Both the position numbers and the translations under genes were made by a program. A stretch of DNA of 64,000 bases from Candidatus Binatia bacterium. GTDB lineage: Bacteria > Vulcanimicrobiota > Vulcanimicrobiia > Vulcanimicrobiales > Vulcanimicrobiaceae. The stretch covers positions 1-64,000 of the forward strand of contig DATKMJ010000069.1 in the NCBI GenBank assembly GCA_035541935.1, in the 5' to 3' direction. Each line of letters opens with the position of its first letter. Position 1 is the stretch's first letter. The notes beneath the pieces were generated by a model. It had not been told where the DNA came from, ran no database searches, and was given only the letters and a program-made list of their open reading frames with translations. Positions 35,570-43,410 of the stretch are shown one piece after another.

Positions 35570-36559
35570 GTGACCGAGCCGAAGCCGGTGCGCTTCTCGC
35601 TGATCCTGCCGGTTCTCAACGAAGAGTCGCGGTTGCCGCTGCTGCTCGACTCGATCCGGCGCCAGCGTTACCCGGCCGATCTCGTCGAGCTTCTCGTCGC
35701 GGATGGCGGCTCGACCGATCGCACGGTCGCGGTCGCGGAGTCGTACGGGGCGCGCGTCTTTCCCAATCCGATTCGCCGCGCGGAACCGGGCGCGGGCATG
35801 CTGCTCGAGAAGGCGACCGGTGACGTCGGCGTGCTGCTCGCGGCCGACAACGTCTTCGGCGACGAATCGTTCTTGGAGCGGCTCGCGCGCCCGTTCGCCG
35901 ATCCGAGAGTCTTCGCCGCGTTTCCGAGCCTGACGAGCACGGCGCAGGACGGCGCCACCGCGCGCTACTTCAACGCCTTCAGCGATCCGTTCAACCACTT
36001 CATCTACGGCGGCGCCACCTCGCCGGCGTCGTACCACCGCACCTATCGGGCGAAGTGGCGAACGGACGATTACGTCGTCTACGATTTCGCCGCGGGCCCC
36101 AAGCCCCTGATCGCCCTCGCGCAGGCGTTCGCGATCCGGCTGCCCTACCGCAAGCCTGCTGGGACGGACGAAGACGACGTGGCGCCGGTCGAGATGCTTC
36201 TCGCGCAGGGCCGCGACATCGCATACGTCGAGCGCGCGGTGCTCGAGCATCACACCGTGCGCGACGTCGGCGATGCTCTCCGTAAGTTCGGCCCGCGCTT
36301 TCGAGCGCGATTGACCGACGGGGAGCAGCCGATGTGGGGGCGCCTTCGAACGCAGAGCCGCTCGCAGCGCTCGCGCGCCTACGTCTGGCCGTTCTACTCG
36401 GTCAGCTTCGTCGTTCCGGCGATCGCCGCGCTATACGGTCTTCTGCGCGACCGGCGCGCCGAGTGGCTCTACCACCCTTTCGTGAGCGCCGCGTTCGGCT
36501 TCGAGTTTTGGCGGCAGGCCGGCCTCGTCGCGCTCTCGCGCATCAAGGGGCGTGCCTGA
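35570..36559 (+). CDS. GT2 glycosyltransferase
   Basis: The 329-aa protein starts at GTG 35570. A GT-A domain at about 5-220 carries RFSLILPVLNEESRLPLLLD, ELLVADGGSTDRTVAVAES and GVLLAADNVFGDESFLERL (D-N-V in place of a strict DxD). The acidic TDEDDVAPVEMLLAQGRD follows. The C-terminal part has one or two hydrophobic helices (YSVSFVVPAIAALYGLL), suggesting membrane attachment. It is the last gene of the plus-strand cluster. Its last 129 bp are antisense to the 3' end of the ATP-grasp gene. Confidence 0.82.
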   Translation: MTEPKPVRFSLILPVLNEESRLPLLLDSIRRQRYPADLVELLVADGGSTDRTVAVAESYGARVFPNPIRRAEPGAGMLLEKATGDVGVLLAADNVFGDESFLERLARPFADPRVFAAFPSLTSTAQDGATARYFNAFSDPFNHFIYGGATSPASYHRTYRAKWRTDDYVVYDFAAGPKPLIALAQAFAIRLPYRKPAGTDEDDVAPVEMLLAQGRDIAYVERAVLEHHTVRDVGDALRKFGPRFRARLTDGEQPMWGRLRTQSRSQRSRAYVWPFYSVSFVVPAIAALYGLLRDRRAEWLYHPFVSAAFGFEFWRQAGLVALSRIKGRA

Positions 36560-37543
36560 TCGAATCGCTCCGCTTGCGTCTTCGAAGACCTCGCTCCAAT
36601 ACCGCATCATCGTCAGACCGTCCTCGTGCCGTCCGAGCAGATCGGGGATCGGCCTCCCTTCGATCAGATCGACGAGCAGCGAAGCGAAGTTAATGCCCGC
36701 TGCGGTCGTCAGCGCGAGCGTACCGGAGAATCGGGGATTCATCTCGATGATCTGAAAACCGCCGGCGCGCAACATGCCCTGAACGTTGGCGGGTCCCGTC
36801 AAGCCGCTGCGCTCGACGACGCTGCGCGCGATCGTTTCGATCGCCGGATTGCGGTGCGTGCGCCCTTTGACCGACACGCCCGCTTTGATCGCGATTCGCT
36901 CGCGCGGAACGGCCGCGACGACGCGTCCCGGCGCGGCGGCGAAGCAATCGACGGTGAACTCGGTCCCGTCGATCGCCTCTTGAACGATGAGGTCGTTGCG
37001 GCCGCGCGCCGCTTCGTGAAGCGAGTGCAGGCTCTCGATGCGCGCGGTGCCGACCGAGCCCGAGCCGCGGCGCGGTTTGAGATAGACGGGGAAACGTTCG
37101 ATCGCGATCGAGGGCGAGTAGGCTTGCGTCTGCGGACCAGCGACGCCGATCTCGCGCAAGAAGGCGGCGAACTCCAATTTATCGCCGGTGCGCAGGACGA
37201 TCTCGCGCGGCGGCAGCGCGAGCCGGCATCCGATCGAGTCGAAGAGCGCGCGCGCGGCGTCGAGAGGAAGAAACTCGCTCTCGACGATCAACGGCACGAG
37301 CAGATCGATCTCGAAGCGGCGCGCCGCTTCGAAGCACGCGCGAGCGAAGTCGTCGTTGCCGGCGGCCGGAAGCAGCGCGAACGCGTCGACGAAGGCGCGC
37401 GTCGCGTTGAGCGCGCTCATGTCGCCGGCCGCGACGAACTCGGCTCGCCCGTCTTCGCGAAGTGCCTTCACGAGCGACTGGGCGGTAACGGTCCCGGCCG
37501 CGGTGATCATCACCCGGCGGACGGGGCGGCGGTTATCGCGCAT
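36431..37543 (-). CDS. ATP-grasp family protein (CarB/PylC-like carboxylate-amine ligase)
   Basis: The 370-aa protein begins with a pre-ATP-grasp Rossmann-like domain (RRVMITAAGTVTAQSLVKAL; AGDMSALNATRAFVDAFALL). The ATP-grasp core follows at about 110-310: LRTGDKLEFAAFLREIGV, FPVYLKPRRGSGSVGTARI, EFTVDCFAAA and the metal-binding QIIEMNPRFSGTLALTTAAG. It probably ligates a carboxylate to an amine via an acyl-phosphate, perhaps decorating a glycan or small peptide. MITAAG at residue 12 is an alternative start. Residues after about 327 are encoded opposite the GT2 gene and look like tail rather than domain. Its start overlaps the upstream lipoprotein-like frame by 11 bp. Confidence 0.8.
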   Translation of the reverse strand: MRDNRRPVRRVMITAAGTVTAQSLVKALREDGRAEFVAAGDMSALNATRAFVDAFALLPAAGNDDFARACFEAARRFEIDLLVPLIVESEFLPLDAARALFDSIGCRLALPPREIVLRTGDKLEFAAFLREIGVAGPQTQAYSPSIAIERFPVYLKPRRGSGSVGTARIESLHSLHEAARGRNDLIVQEAIDGTEFTVDCFAAAPGRVVAAVPRERIAIKAGVSVKGRTHRNPAIETIARSVVERSGLTGPANVQGMLRAGGFQIIEMNPRFSGTLALTTAAGINFASLLVDLIEGRPIPDLLGRHEDGLTMMRYWSEVFEDASGAIRSGTPLDARERDEAGLPPKLEAERGAHERVVEPLGAPVAQKTV

Positions 37544-37805
37544 CGTGCGGCTGCCAGTGTTGCGTCATATCTTTCGGCCCGATCGGCCCGGGATGGTGGT
37601 AGACGAAGAATCGGCTATCCGGCCCGACGTAGACCGTCTCTTCGGTAAGCGGGTCGCGGCCGTAGAAGACGATCGTGTTCGTCTGCGGATCGTAGACGGC
37701 GCGCCAGTGATATCCGGACGGCAAGTGCGTGTAGTCGTACTGCGTGACCGGCGTGCAGCTTGCGAGCGCGAGCGCGCTCGCGAGAACGACGAGTAGCCTC
37801 GCCTT
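37533..37805 (-). CDS. small lipoprotein-like frame lacking a canonical start codon
   Basis: From 37805 the minus strand reads KARLLVVLASALALASC, a textbook lipoprotein signal peptide with lipobox LASC (Cys codon 37757-37755). It continues TPVTQYDYTHLPSGYHWRAV and ends TQHWQPHDAR, about 90 residues in all. No ATG, GTG or TTG precedes the signal sequence before the in-frame stop further upstream; the first canonical start, TTG 37724, would lose the signal. The mature part (RAVYDPQTNTIVFYGRDP; ETVYVGPDSRFFVYHHPG) looks like a real beta-rich domain. Either an unusual start, a sequencing error near 37800, or decay explains it. It overlaps the upstream stop by 2 nt. Confidence 0.5.
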   Translation of the reverse strand, partial: KARLLVVLASALALASCTPVTQYDYTHLPSGYHWRAVYDPQTNTIVFYGRDPLTEETVYVGPDSRFFVYHHPGPIGPKDMTQHWQPHDAR

Positions 37806-38271
37806 AGTAGGCCCGCACGTTGCGCAAGCCCGCGGCCTTGAAGGCGTCCGCGACGGCCTGCGCGTCGGAACCGGCGCCGAGGTAGAGGACGACGGCTCGT
37901 CCTTCCGCTACCGCGTCGTCGAAGTTGTCCACCTCGTCGTCGGGTATCGCGAAGCCGGAGAGGTAACGCTTCGACGGACTCTCGTCGACGGAGAACGTCT
38001 CGAGCGTCGGCGTCGGGCTGTTGATGCCGGGAACGCCCGTACCGCCGGCGTCGCCCATGATGCCTAAGCCCTTCATCATGTCGTCAGAGAACGAGTTGTC
38101 CTCCATGTCGTTTATGACGTCGACGAAGTCCAACTGAGAAGACTCGGCGTCGTCCGCGCTCCCGCTGACGACCTTGATCTTGCTCAAATCGAGTCTCTGC
38201 GCCAAGAGCGCGCTCTCGAGCGCCTTTGCGTTCGAGTCTGGAAAGATGCCGACGATCAAACCTGCTGCCAC
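37804..38271 (-). CDS. acidic hypothetical protein
   Basis: The 155-aa protein starts at GTG 38271. The first part (AAGLIVGIFPDSNAKALESA) resembles the opening strand-helix of small alpha/beta ferredoxin-like or general-stress-type domains that read variable VGVF motifs. A central acidic stretch (DVINDMEDNSFSDDMM) and a C-terminal AVVLYLGAGSDAQAVADAF with AAGLRNVRAY follow. No signal peptide or catalytic motif is seen. It lies 15 bp after the aminotransferase gene and may be cotranscribed with it. Function unknown. Confidence 0.65.
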   Translation of the reverse strand: MAAGLIVGIFPDSNAKALESALLAQRLDLSKIKVVSGSADDAESSQLDFVDVINDMEDNSFSDDMMKGLGIMGDAGGTGVPGINSPTPTLETFSVDESPSKRYLSGFAIPDDEVDNFDDAVAEGRAVVLYLGAGSDAQAVADAFKAAGLRNVRAY

Positions 38272-38286
38272 GCGTGCGGACCCCTC

Positions 38287-39495
38287 TTAGCCGTTGTACT
38301 GCCTGATGGCGTGGCCAAGCCGTTCGACGCCCACCCGGATACTCTTTTCGGAGGCGTTCGAAAAATTGAGGCGCATCCCGTCGTGCACGTTGCGTCCCGG
38401 ATAGAAGTTGACGCCCGGCACGAAGACGACTTTCGATTCGGCGGAGATGCGCAGGAGCTCGGTCGTGTCGACGCCGGGAATCGTGGCCCAGAGAAACATC
38501 CCGCCAGCCGGTCGCGTGAAGCGAACGCCGTCGGGCATGCACTCCGACAGCGCCTCCGCCATGACGTCGCGGCGCCGCGCGTAGGTCTGCGCGATTCGCC
38601 GCACGTGCGAGCCGAAAGCGTCGCGGTCGCTCGCATACTGGTGAAAGACGTACTGCGCGAACGTGCCGCTGTGGAGATCCGCTCCTTGCTTTGCGAGAAC
38701 GATCTTCTCGCGAATCTCCTCATCGGGTATGACGAGCCACGCGATCCGCATGCCGGGGGCCATGATCTTGCTCCCCGTGCCGGAGTAGATGATCGGCGCC
38801 GTCGTCTCGAGCGAGATGAGAGAGGGCAGATCGCTTCCTTCAAATCGCAGTTCGCCGTACGGATCGTCTTCGACGATCGGCAGGCCGAAGTGCTCGCAGA
38901 TTCGGACGACCGTCTCGCGGCGGCGCGCGGAGAGCGTGCGACCGGTGGGATTCTGAAAATTCGGAACGAGATAGAGAAACTTCGGGAAGGGGTCGGCGTG
39001 ACGAAGCACGCGTTCGAGCGATTCGGGAACGAGGCCGTCCTCATCGGTGTCGACCGTGACGTAACGCGTTTGGTACGCGTCGAACGCCTGAATCGCGCCG
39101 AGATACGACGGATCCTCCAGCACGACGTGATCGCCGGGATCGAGAAAGATCTTGCCGACGAGATCGAGGCCCTGTTGCGATCCGTTGACGATCGTGACGG
39201 CGTCGGCATGCACGGTGCGGCCGAATCGGCGCGTGAGCCTCGCCGCAACCCAGGCGCGCATCTCCGGAATTCCTTCGGTCACGCTGTACTGCAGCGCCGC
39301 GGCGCCGTAGCGCTCCATCACCGTCTGCGCGGCCGCTGCGATCGCCGCGGTCGGGAAGAGTTCGGGCGCCGGAAGGCCGCCGCCGAACGAGATTACGTCG
39401 GGTTGCTGCGTGACCTTGAGCATCTCGCGAATCGTCGAGGCCCGCAGGTGGGCCGTGCGCTCGGCGAACGCAGCGGCTCGCGAGATCGTAGACAT
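38287..39495 (-). CDS. PLP-dependent class I aminotransferase (LysN/MocR-like)
   Basis: The 402-aa fold-type I PLP enzyme contains SFGGGLPAPELFP, YSVTEGIPEMRAWVAARL, IVNGSQQGLDLVGKIFLDPG, EDPSYLGAI, LVPNFQNPTGRT, VEDDPYGELRF and the PLP-lysine motif SGTGSKIMAPGMRIAW. These match the 2-aminoadipate / aromatic aminotransferase group (LysN, ARO8-like) that shares its fold with MocR regulators but lacks the helix-turn-helix. Substrate not assignable; a lysine or branched-chain link is possible. An open frame in another register is a shadow. Confidence 0.88.
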   Translation of the reverse strand: MSTISRAAAFAERTAHLRASTIREMLKVTQQPDVISFGGGLPAPELFPTAAIAAAAQTVMERYGAAALQYSVTEGIPEMRAWVAARLTRRFGRTVHADAVTIVNGSQQGLDLVGKIFLDPGDHVVLEDPSYLGAIQAFDAYQTRYVTVDTDEDGLVPESLERVLRHADPFPKFLYLVPNFQNPTGRTLSARRRETVVRICEHFGLPIVEDDPYGELRFEGSDLPSLISLETTAPIIYSGTGSKIMAPGMRIAWLVIPDEEIREKIVLAKQGADLHSGTFAQYVFHQYASDRDAFGSHVRRIAQTYARRRDVMAEALSECMPDGVRFTRPAGGMFLWATIPGVDTTELLRISAESKVVFVPGVNFYPGRNVHDGMRLNFSNASEKSIRVGVERLGHAIRQYNG

Positions 39496-39505
39496 CTCCG
39501 CCCTC

Positions 39506-40333
39506 TTATCCGGCGGGCATCGGGGGTCCGCTTATCTCCCGCAGGGAGTCGCCGGCGAACGAAAGGAGCGTCGCTCCCAGCCCGATCAGGCCGACCAGAA
39601 TGAGCACGAGCGTGCCGACGACGGGAACGAGTTCGGCCGCGGTGATCAGCCCGATGCCGACGAGAAACGCGAGGAGCGGCGACGGCGTCGTCGCCGGGCT
39701 GACGAGCTCGCAGAGACGGCGCCCGATCAGCAGCGAGAGCGCGGCGGTTCCCAAGAAGATGCTCGCGAGGACGAAGACGAATTCGAGCAAGATCAACGGG
39801 ATCAAAACGATCGTGATCGCGAGGAGCACGGCGAGCGGGATGATGGCGACGCATCCGAAGAGCCCGGCGGTGACGCTGAGACCCGGATGGCGCTCGAGCC
39901 GGTCGAGAACCATCCGCGTGCGCAGCGGGAAGATCAAAAAGACGAGCAGCGCCAGCAGATTCCATGAGAGCCGCCAGAGCAGACGATGATCGGGCACGAG
40001 CGGGTTGTACGCGGACTCGCTCGGGGCCCACGGAACGACCGCCTGCGTCAACGCGCCGCCGACCTGCGTGACCCCGCCGGTGACGACGCCTCCCGGACGC
40101 GGATCGTAGTTGCCGCCGATGACCGTGACGTCGCCTTCGATGACGCCGGCGTTCGTTGCGTCGCCCAAGATCACGGTGAGGTCGCCGTCGACGACCTGGC
40201 CCGGCTCGACGACGACCGAGCCGAAGTACGTTCCGCCGTGGTAGATCGCTTGCGTCTCCGCGCGAGCCGGCGCGGCGGCGAACGCGATCGTAACGGCGCA
40301 GAGGCTCAAGATCGTAGCGGCCCTTCGGTTCAC
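39506..40333 (-). CDS. membrane protein with bactofilin-like beta-repeat N-terminal domain
   Basis: The 275-aa protein starts at GTG 40333 (GTGA overlap; AAGGA 8 nt upstream). A signal peptide ends near APARA. Residues about 28-85 hold short repeats with Gly turns (VVVEPGQVVDGDLTVILGDA; GVIEGDVTVIGGNY; GGVVTGGVTQVGG), the pattern of polymer-forming bactofilins. Four hydrophobic helices follow (LLALLVFLIFPL onward) with a short C-terminal tail. It is encoded directly after an anti-sigma factor gene, so it is probably a member or target of the same ECF regulon. A cytoskeletal or envelope-stress role is inferred. Confidence 0.7.
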   Translation of the reverse strand: MNRRAATILSLCAVTIAFAAAPARAETQAIYHGGTYFGSVVVEPGQVVDGDLTVILGDATNAGVIEGDVTVIGGNYDPRPGGVVTGGVTQVGGALTQAVVPWAPSESAYNPLVPDHRLLWRLSWNLLALLVFLIFPLRTRMVLDRLERHPGLSVTAGLFGCVAIIPLAVLLAITIVLIPLILLEFVFVLASIFLGTAALSLLIGRRLCELVSPATTPSPLLAFLVGIGLITAAELVPVVGTLVLILVGLIGLGATLLSFAGDSLREISGPPMPAG

Positions 40334-40872
40334 GAACGCGATCCTTTCGTAAAATAGGTTGCGATGATCGGCCGAATGCGGCGGTAGCCGTAGAAGATCG
40401 CACAGAGCACGAGGATGTCGAGCATCAAGACGACGGTCACGACCGCGGCCGCGAACGGCGTCGCCGGAGCGAACGACCGCAGCACCGCGCCGAGCGCGAC
40501 GAGGTTGCGTTCCTCGAGCGCGAGCGATGCGGCGGCGATGCGAGCCATCCCGCGGGACTGGAAGACGATCGTGGCGGTGATCGTCCAGGCCGCGGCGAGG
40601 TAGAGGACGAGCGGCAGGACGAGCGGGACGCGCCGCGGCAGCGCCGGGGCGGTTTCGCGCGTTGCGGAGAGGACGCTCTCGGTGAAATCGGAGGAGACGC
40701 CGCCGGGCGCGTGGGCCGTGGTCAGCAACGCATCGATGACTCGCAGTTCGTCCAAGAAAGCCGTGCAGCTCGTGCATCCGCGCAGGTGCTCCGCTACTTC
40801 GAGCGACTGTCGCCCGCGAAGCGCCGATTCGAGATAGGCGGAGAGCAGCGGCTCACACGAGGAGCAGCGCAC
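40330..40872 (-). CDS. anti-sigma factor with zinc-binding (ZAS) domain
   Basis: The 180-aa protein has an N-terminal zinc-binding anti-sigma domain with His-x3-Cys-x2-Cys (EVAEHLRGCTSCTAF). Further cysteines sit at residues 3 and 6 (MRCSSCEPLLSAYLESALRG). A linker with a TM helix follows (PLVLYLAAAWTITATIVF), plus a second helix (FAAAVVTVVLMLDILVLCAI). It should sequester the ECF sigma factor encoded just upstream (20-bp overlap) and release it on a redox or envelope signal. Confidence 0.86.
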   Translation of the reverse strand: MRCSSCEPLLSAYLESALRGRQSLEVAEHLRGCTSCTAFLDELRVIDALLTTAHAPGGVSSDFTESVLSATRETAPALPRRVPLVLPLVLYLAAAWTITATIVFQSRGMARIAAASLALEERNLVALGAVLRSFAPATPFAAAVVTVVLMLDILVLCAIFYGYRRIRPIIATYFTKGSRS

Positions 40873-41494
40873 GCTTGCCTCCTTTCGGTCTCGGTTCGGC
40901 GACGGCGTCGGCCGCGCGGCGTTCGCGTTCGCGCATCCGCTTCGTCAGGGCGATCTTCCCGCGATGGATCAGCGTCTTCACGTTGCCGAGCGATAATCCG
41001 AGCGTGCTCGCGATCGTTTGATACTCCATGTTGTCGAAGTATCGCAGCGCCAGGACGGTTCGCGTGCGCTCGGGGAGATCGGCGAGCGCCGCGCGCAGTT
41101 CGCGCTCCGCCTCTTCGCGCAGAACTCCGCCGGCGGGATCGGCGTGCGGCGAGGGATCGGGCAGCGCGCTTTCGAGCGACTGATCCTCGGGAAACTCTTG
41201 CAACTGCGGGGCGCGCAGCGACTTGGCGAGATGCGTGCGGATCACGTTTCGGGCGATCTGATAGATCCAGGTCGAGAATTTGCCGAGCTGCGGGTTGAAG
41301 GTGCCGACGTGGGCGTAGGCTCGCAGAAACGTCTCTTGTGAAAGGTCGGCGGTCTCGGACGAATTGCGCACGGTCGCGCCGATAAAGTTCGCAATCCCGC
41401 GCTTGTAGCGATCCACGAGTACGCCGAAGACCTCCCTTTCTCCGGAACGCACTCGATGCACCAGAGCTTCGTCGCTCTGATCATGGAATGCCAT
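40853..41494 (-). CDS. ECF-subfamily RNA polymerase sigma factor
   Basis: The 213-aa protein has sigma region 2 at about 12-90 (REVFGVLVDRYKRGIANFIG; SQETFLRAYAHVGTFNPQ; FSTWIYQIARNVIRTHLAKS) and region 4 at about 135-190 (LPERTRTVLALRYFDNMEYQ; IASTLGLSLGNVKTLIHRGK). A linker of about 40 residues separates them. ATG 41494 is preceded by GAGGGGGG. A TGTAACAAA box about 55 nt upstream could be part of an autoregulated ECF promoter, but this is weak. It is cotranscribed with its anti-sigma factor and the bactofilin-like gene. Confidence 0.9.
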   Translation of the reverse strand: MAFHDQSDEALVHRVRSGEREVFGVLVDRYKRGIANFIGATVRNSSETADLSQETFLRAYAHVGTFNPQLGKFSTWIYQIARNVIRTHLAKSLRAPQLQEFPEDQSLESALPDPSPHADPAGGVLREEAERELRAALADLPERTRTVLALRYFDNMEYQTIASTLGLSLGNVKTLIHRGKIALTKRMRERERRAADAVAEPRPKGGKRALLLV

Positions 41495-41547
41495 CCCCCC
41501 TCGATTCGGTTTCTCTGGCGGCTCTTACCTAGGCTCGGTCGGCTTTG

Positions 41548-42084
41548 TTACACCTGGGGAAGGGAGCGCAGGCCCGGAGCCGCGGCGTCGCGGGGCGAGA
41601 GGATCGGGGGGCGGCCGCGCAGCGGCCACGCGATCCCGAGATCGGCGTCGTTCCAGGCGATCGCGTACTCCGAGGCGGGATCGTACGCGGCGCTTTGCTT
41701 GTATGCGACGATCGTCTCGTCCACCAAAGCGAGAAATCCGTGGAGGAAGCCGCGCGGGACGTAGACTTGGCGGGCTTGCTCGGCCGTCAGCGTTGCGCCC
41801 CACCACCGCCCGTAGGTCGGGCTCTCGCGGCGCACGTCGGCGATCGCGTCAAAGACGCTGCCGCGCAGAACGCAGACGAGTTTGGCCAAGCGCGCGTCGC
41901 CGTGCAGGCCGCGCAAGACGCCGCCGCGCGAGAGGGAAACGTTATCTTGAACGAAGGTTTCCTTAATGCCGCACGCGCGATAGCGGTCGAGCGAATAGGT
42001 CTCTTCGAAGAATCCTCGTTCGTCGCGATGGACGCTCGGCGAGAGTAACAACGCCCCCGCGAGAGGTAATTGCTCGATCTCCAT
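41548..42084 (-). CDS. rfbC: dTDP-4-dehydrorhamnose 3,5-epimerase
   Basis: This 178-aa cupin enzyme of dTDP-L-rhamnose synthesis starts at ATG 42084 (MEIEQLPLAGALLLSPSVHR). Family marks are DERGFFEETYSLDRYRACGI, QDNVSLSRGGVLRGLHG (catalytic His), KLVCVLRGSVFDAIADVRR, YVPRGFLHGFLAL and the terminal LGIAWPLRGRPPILSPRD. The open frame runs over 1 kb upstream, but that part is antisense to the flippase gene. The start is only 15 bp from the divergent flippase start. rfbD follows on the other strand; rfbA and rfbB are not in the window. Confidence 0.93.
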   Translation of the reverse strand: MEIEQLPLAGALLLSPSVHRDERGFFEETYSLDRYRACGIKETFVQDNVSLSRGGVLRGLHGDARLAKLVCVLRGSVFDAIADVRRESPTYGRWWGATLTAEQARQVYVPRGFLHGFLALVDETIVAYKQSAAYDPASEYAIAWNDADLGIAWPLRGRPPILSPRDAAAPGLRSLPQV

Positions 42085-42099
42085 GAGAACGAGGGTACT

Positions 42100-43410
42100 A
42101 TGAACGGTAGCGTGAGTCCGCCCGGCACGCTCGTGCTGCGGCGCGGGCTCGAGCGCCTTCGCACCAGCGCCATGCTCAAGCAGAGCCTCCTCGTTTTCTC
42201 CGCCAGCATGGTCGTCAATCTCTGTGGATTCATCGCGCACGCGGTGGCGAGCCGCGAGCTCGGCGTCGTCGTTTACGGCGGGCTCTACGCCTTGATCAAC
42301 GCCGCGCTCATCGCCGCGTTGCCGGCGGCCTTCATGGCGCCGGTCGTTGCGCAACTCGCGGCCGAGTTCCGCGCGCTGCACGACGACGGTCATCTGCGCG
42401 GCCTCACCGACGGCATCGCTTCGGGCTTCGCCAAGCTTGGAGTCGTCTATTTCGTCGTCGCGATCGCCGGCGCCGTTCCGTTCGCTTCGTTCCTGCACGT
42501 GCCGGTCTGGTCGCTGCCGATCGTCGGCCTGCTCGCCGGCGTCACGCTCTTCCTCGGCGCGATACGCGCGGTCGCGCAAGGCACGCAGGACTTCGTGGGA
42601 TACTCGATCTCCAACGCGATCGAAGGCATCGCCAAAGTCCTCGGCATCGTCGTCCTCATTGCGATCGGGTTGCGTCTCGGCGGCGGCATCATCGGATTCG
42701 CGCTCGGGCCGCTCTGCGCGCTGCTCTACCTCGGCGTGCGTTTGAAGCGGCGCTACGCCGCCTGCGACGTGCAACGCGTGCGCTACGATTGGCGCCGCAT
42801 TCTCAACGCGGGGGCGGGCGCCGCGGCGGCGACGATCTCGGTCACGCTGATGGGCTCGGCCGACGTCGTCCTCGTGAAGCACTTCTTCGATCCGCACTCC
42901 GCCGGACTCTATGCGGCCGCCTCGCTCGGCGGGAAGATGCTGCTCTATCTCGTCGGCTTCGTCCCGACGGTGCTGCTCCCGCAGGCGGCCGACCGTCACG
43001 CGCGCGGGGCGCAGACCCGCGAGGTCCTCGCGCTGAGCCTGCTGATGTTCTTCGCGGTCGCGCTCTGCGGGCTGTTCTTCTTTAAGTATTTCGGCACCGA
43101 CGTGCTCCACGCGCTCGTCGGGCGCGCGTTCGACGCCGCCTCGCCGCTGCTCGTCTCGTACGGCCTTGCGATGGTCCTGCTCGCCCTTACGAACGCGCTG
43201 ACGTTCTACGGAATCGCGACGCACCGCCTGGCGTTCACCGTGCCGCTGCTGCTCTGCACGCTCGGAACGCTGGCGGCGATCGTCGCGGTCCATCCGAACC
43301 TCGCGACCGTCGTCGCGATCGTCGTCGTGGGTAACGCCGCGGCTGCCCTCGCGGTCATCGTCTCGCTGATCGGCCAGCGCAACACGGCGGGCCGCCGGTC
43401 GACGGTGTGA
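42100..43410 (+). CDS. polysaccharide flippase (Wzx/MOP-like)
   Basis: The 436-aa protein has about 12 transmembrane helices. The N-terminal part LKQSLLVFSASMVVNLCGFI and SRELGVVVYGGLYALINA is typical of O-antigen/polysaccharide flippases. ADVVLVKHFFDPHSAGLYAA in the second half is the conserved loop of this family. ATG 42100 has GAGGG 4 nt upstream. A later ATG at 42172 (MLKQSLLV) begins directly at helix 1 and would leave 87 bp for a promoter. It probably moves an undecaprenyl-linked deoxyhexose-containing unit. Its stop overlaps rfbD as GTGA. Confidence 0.87.
   Translation: MNGSVSPPGTLVLRRGLERLRTSAMLKQSLLVFSASMVVNLCGFIAHAVASRELGVVVYGGLYALINAALIAALPAAFMAPVVAQLAAEFRALHDDGHLRGLTDGIASGFAKLGVVYFVVAIAGAVPFASFLHVPVWSLPIVGLLAGVTLFLGAIRAVAQGTQDFVGYSISNAIEGIAKVLGIVVLIAIGLRLGGGIIGFALGPLCALLYLGVRLKRRYAACDVQRVRYDWRRILNAGAGAAAATISVTLMGSADVVLVKHFFDPHSAGLYAAASLGGKMLLYLVGFVPTVLLPQAADRHARGAQTREVLALSLLMFFAVALCGLFFFKYFGTDVLHALVGRAFDAASPLLVSYGLAMVLLALTNALTFYGIATHRLAFTVPLLLCTLGTLAAIVAVHPNLATVVAIVVVGNAAAALAVIVSLIGQRNTAGRRSTV

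Noticed and set aside
42085-43293. N-terminal extension of rfbC by about 400 residues
   Set aside because: The extension is the antisense of the flippase gene; the real epimerase N-terminus is at 42084.
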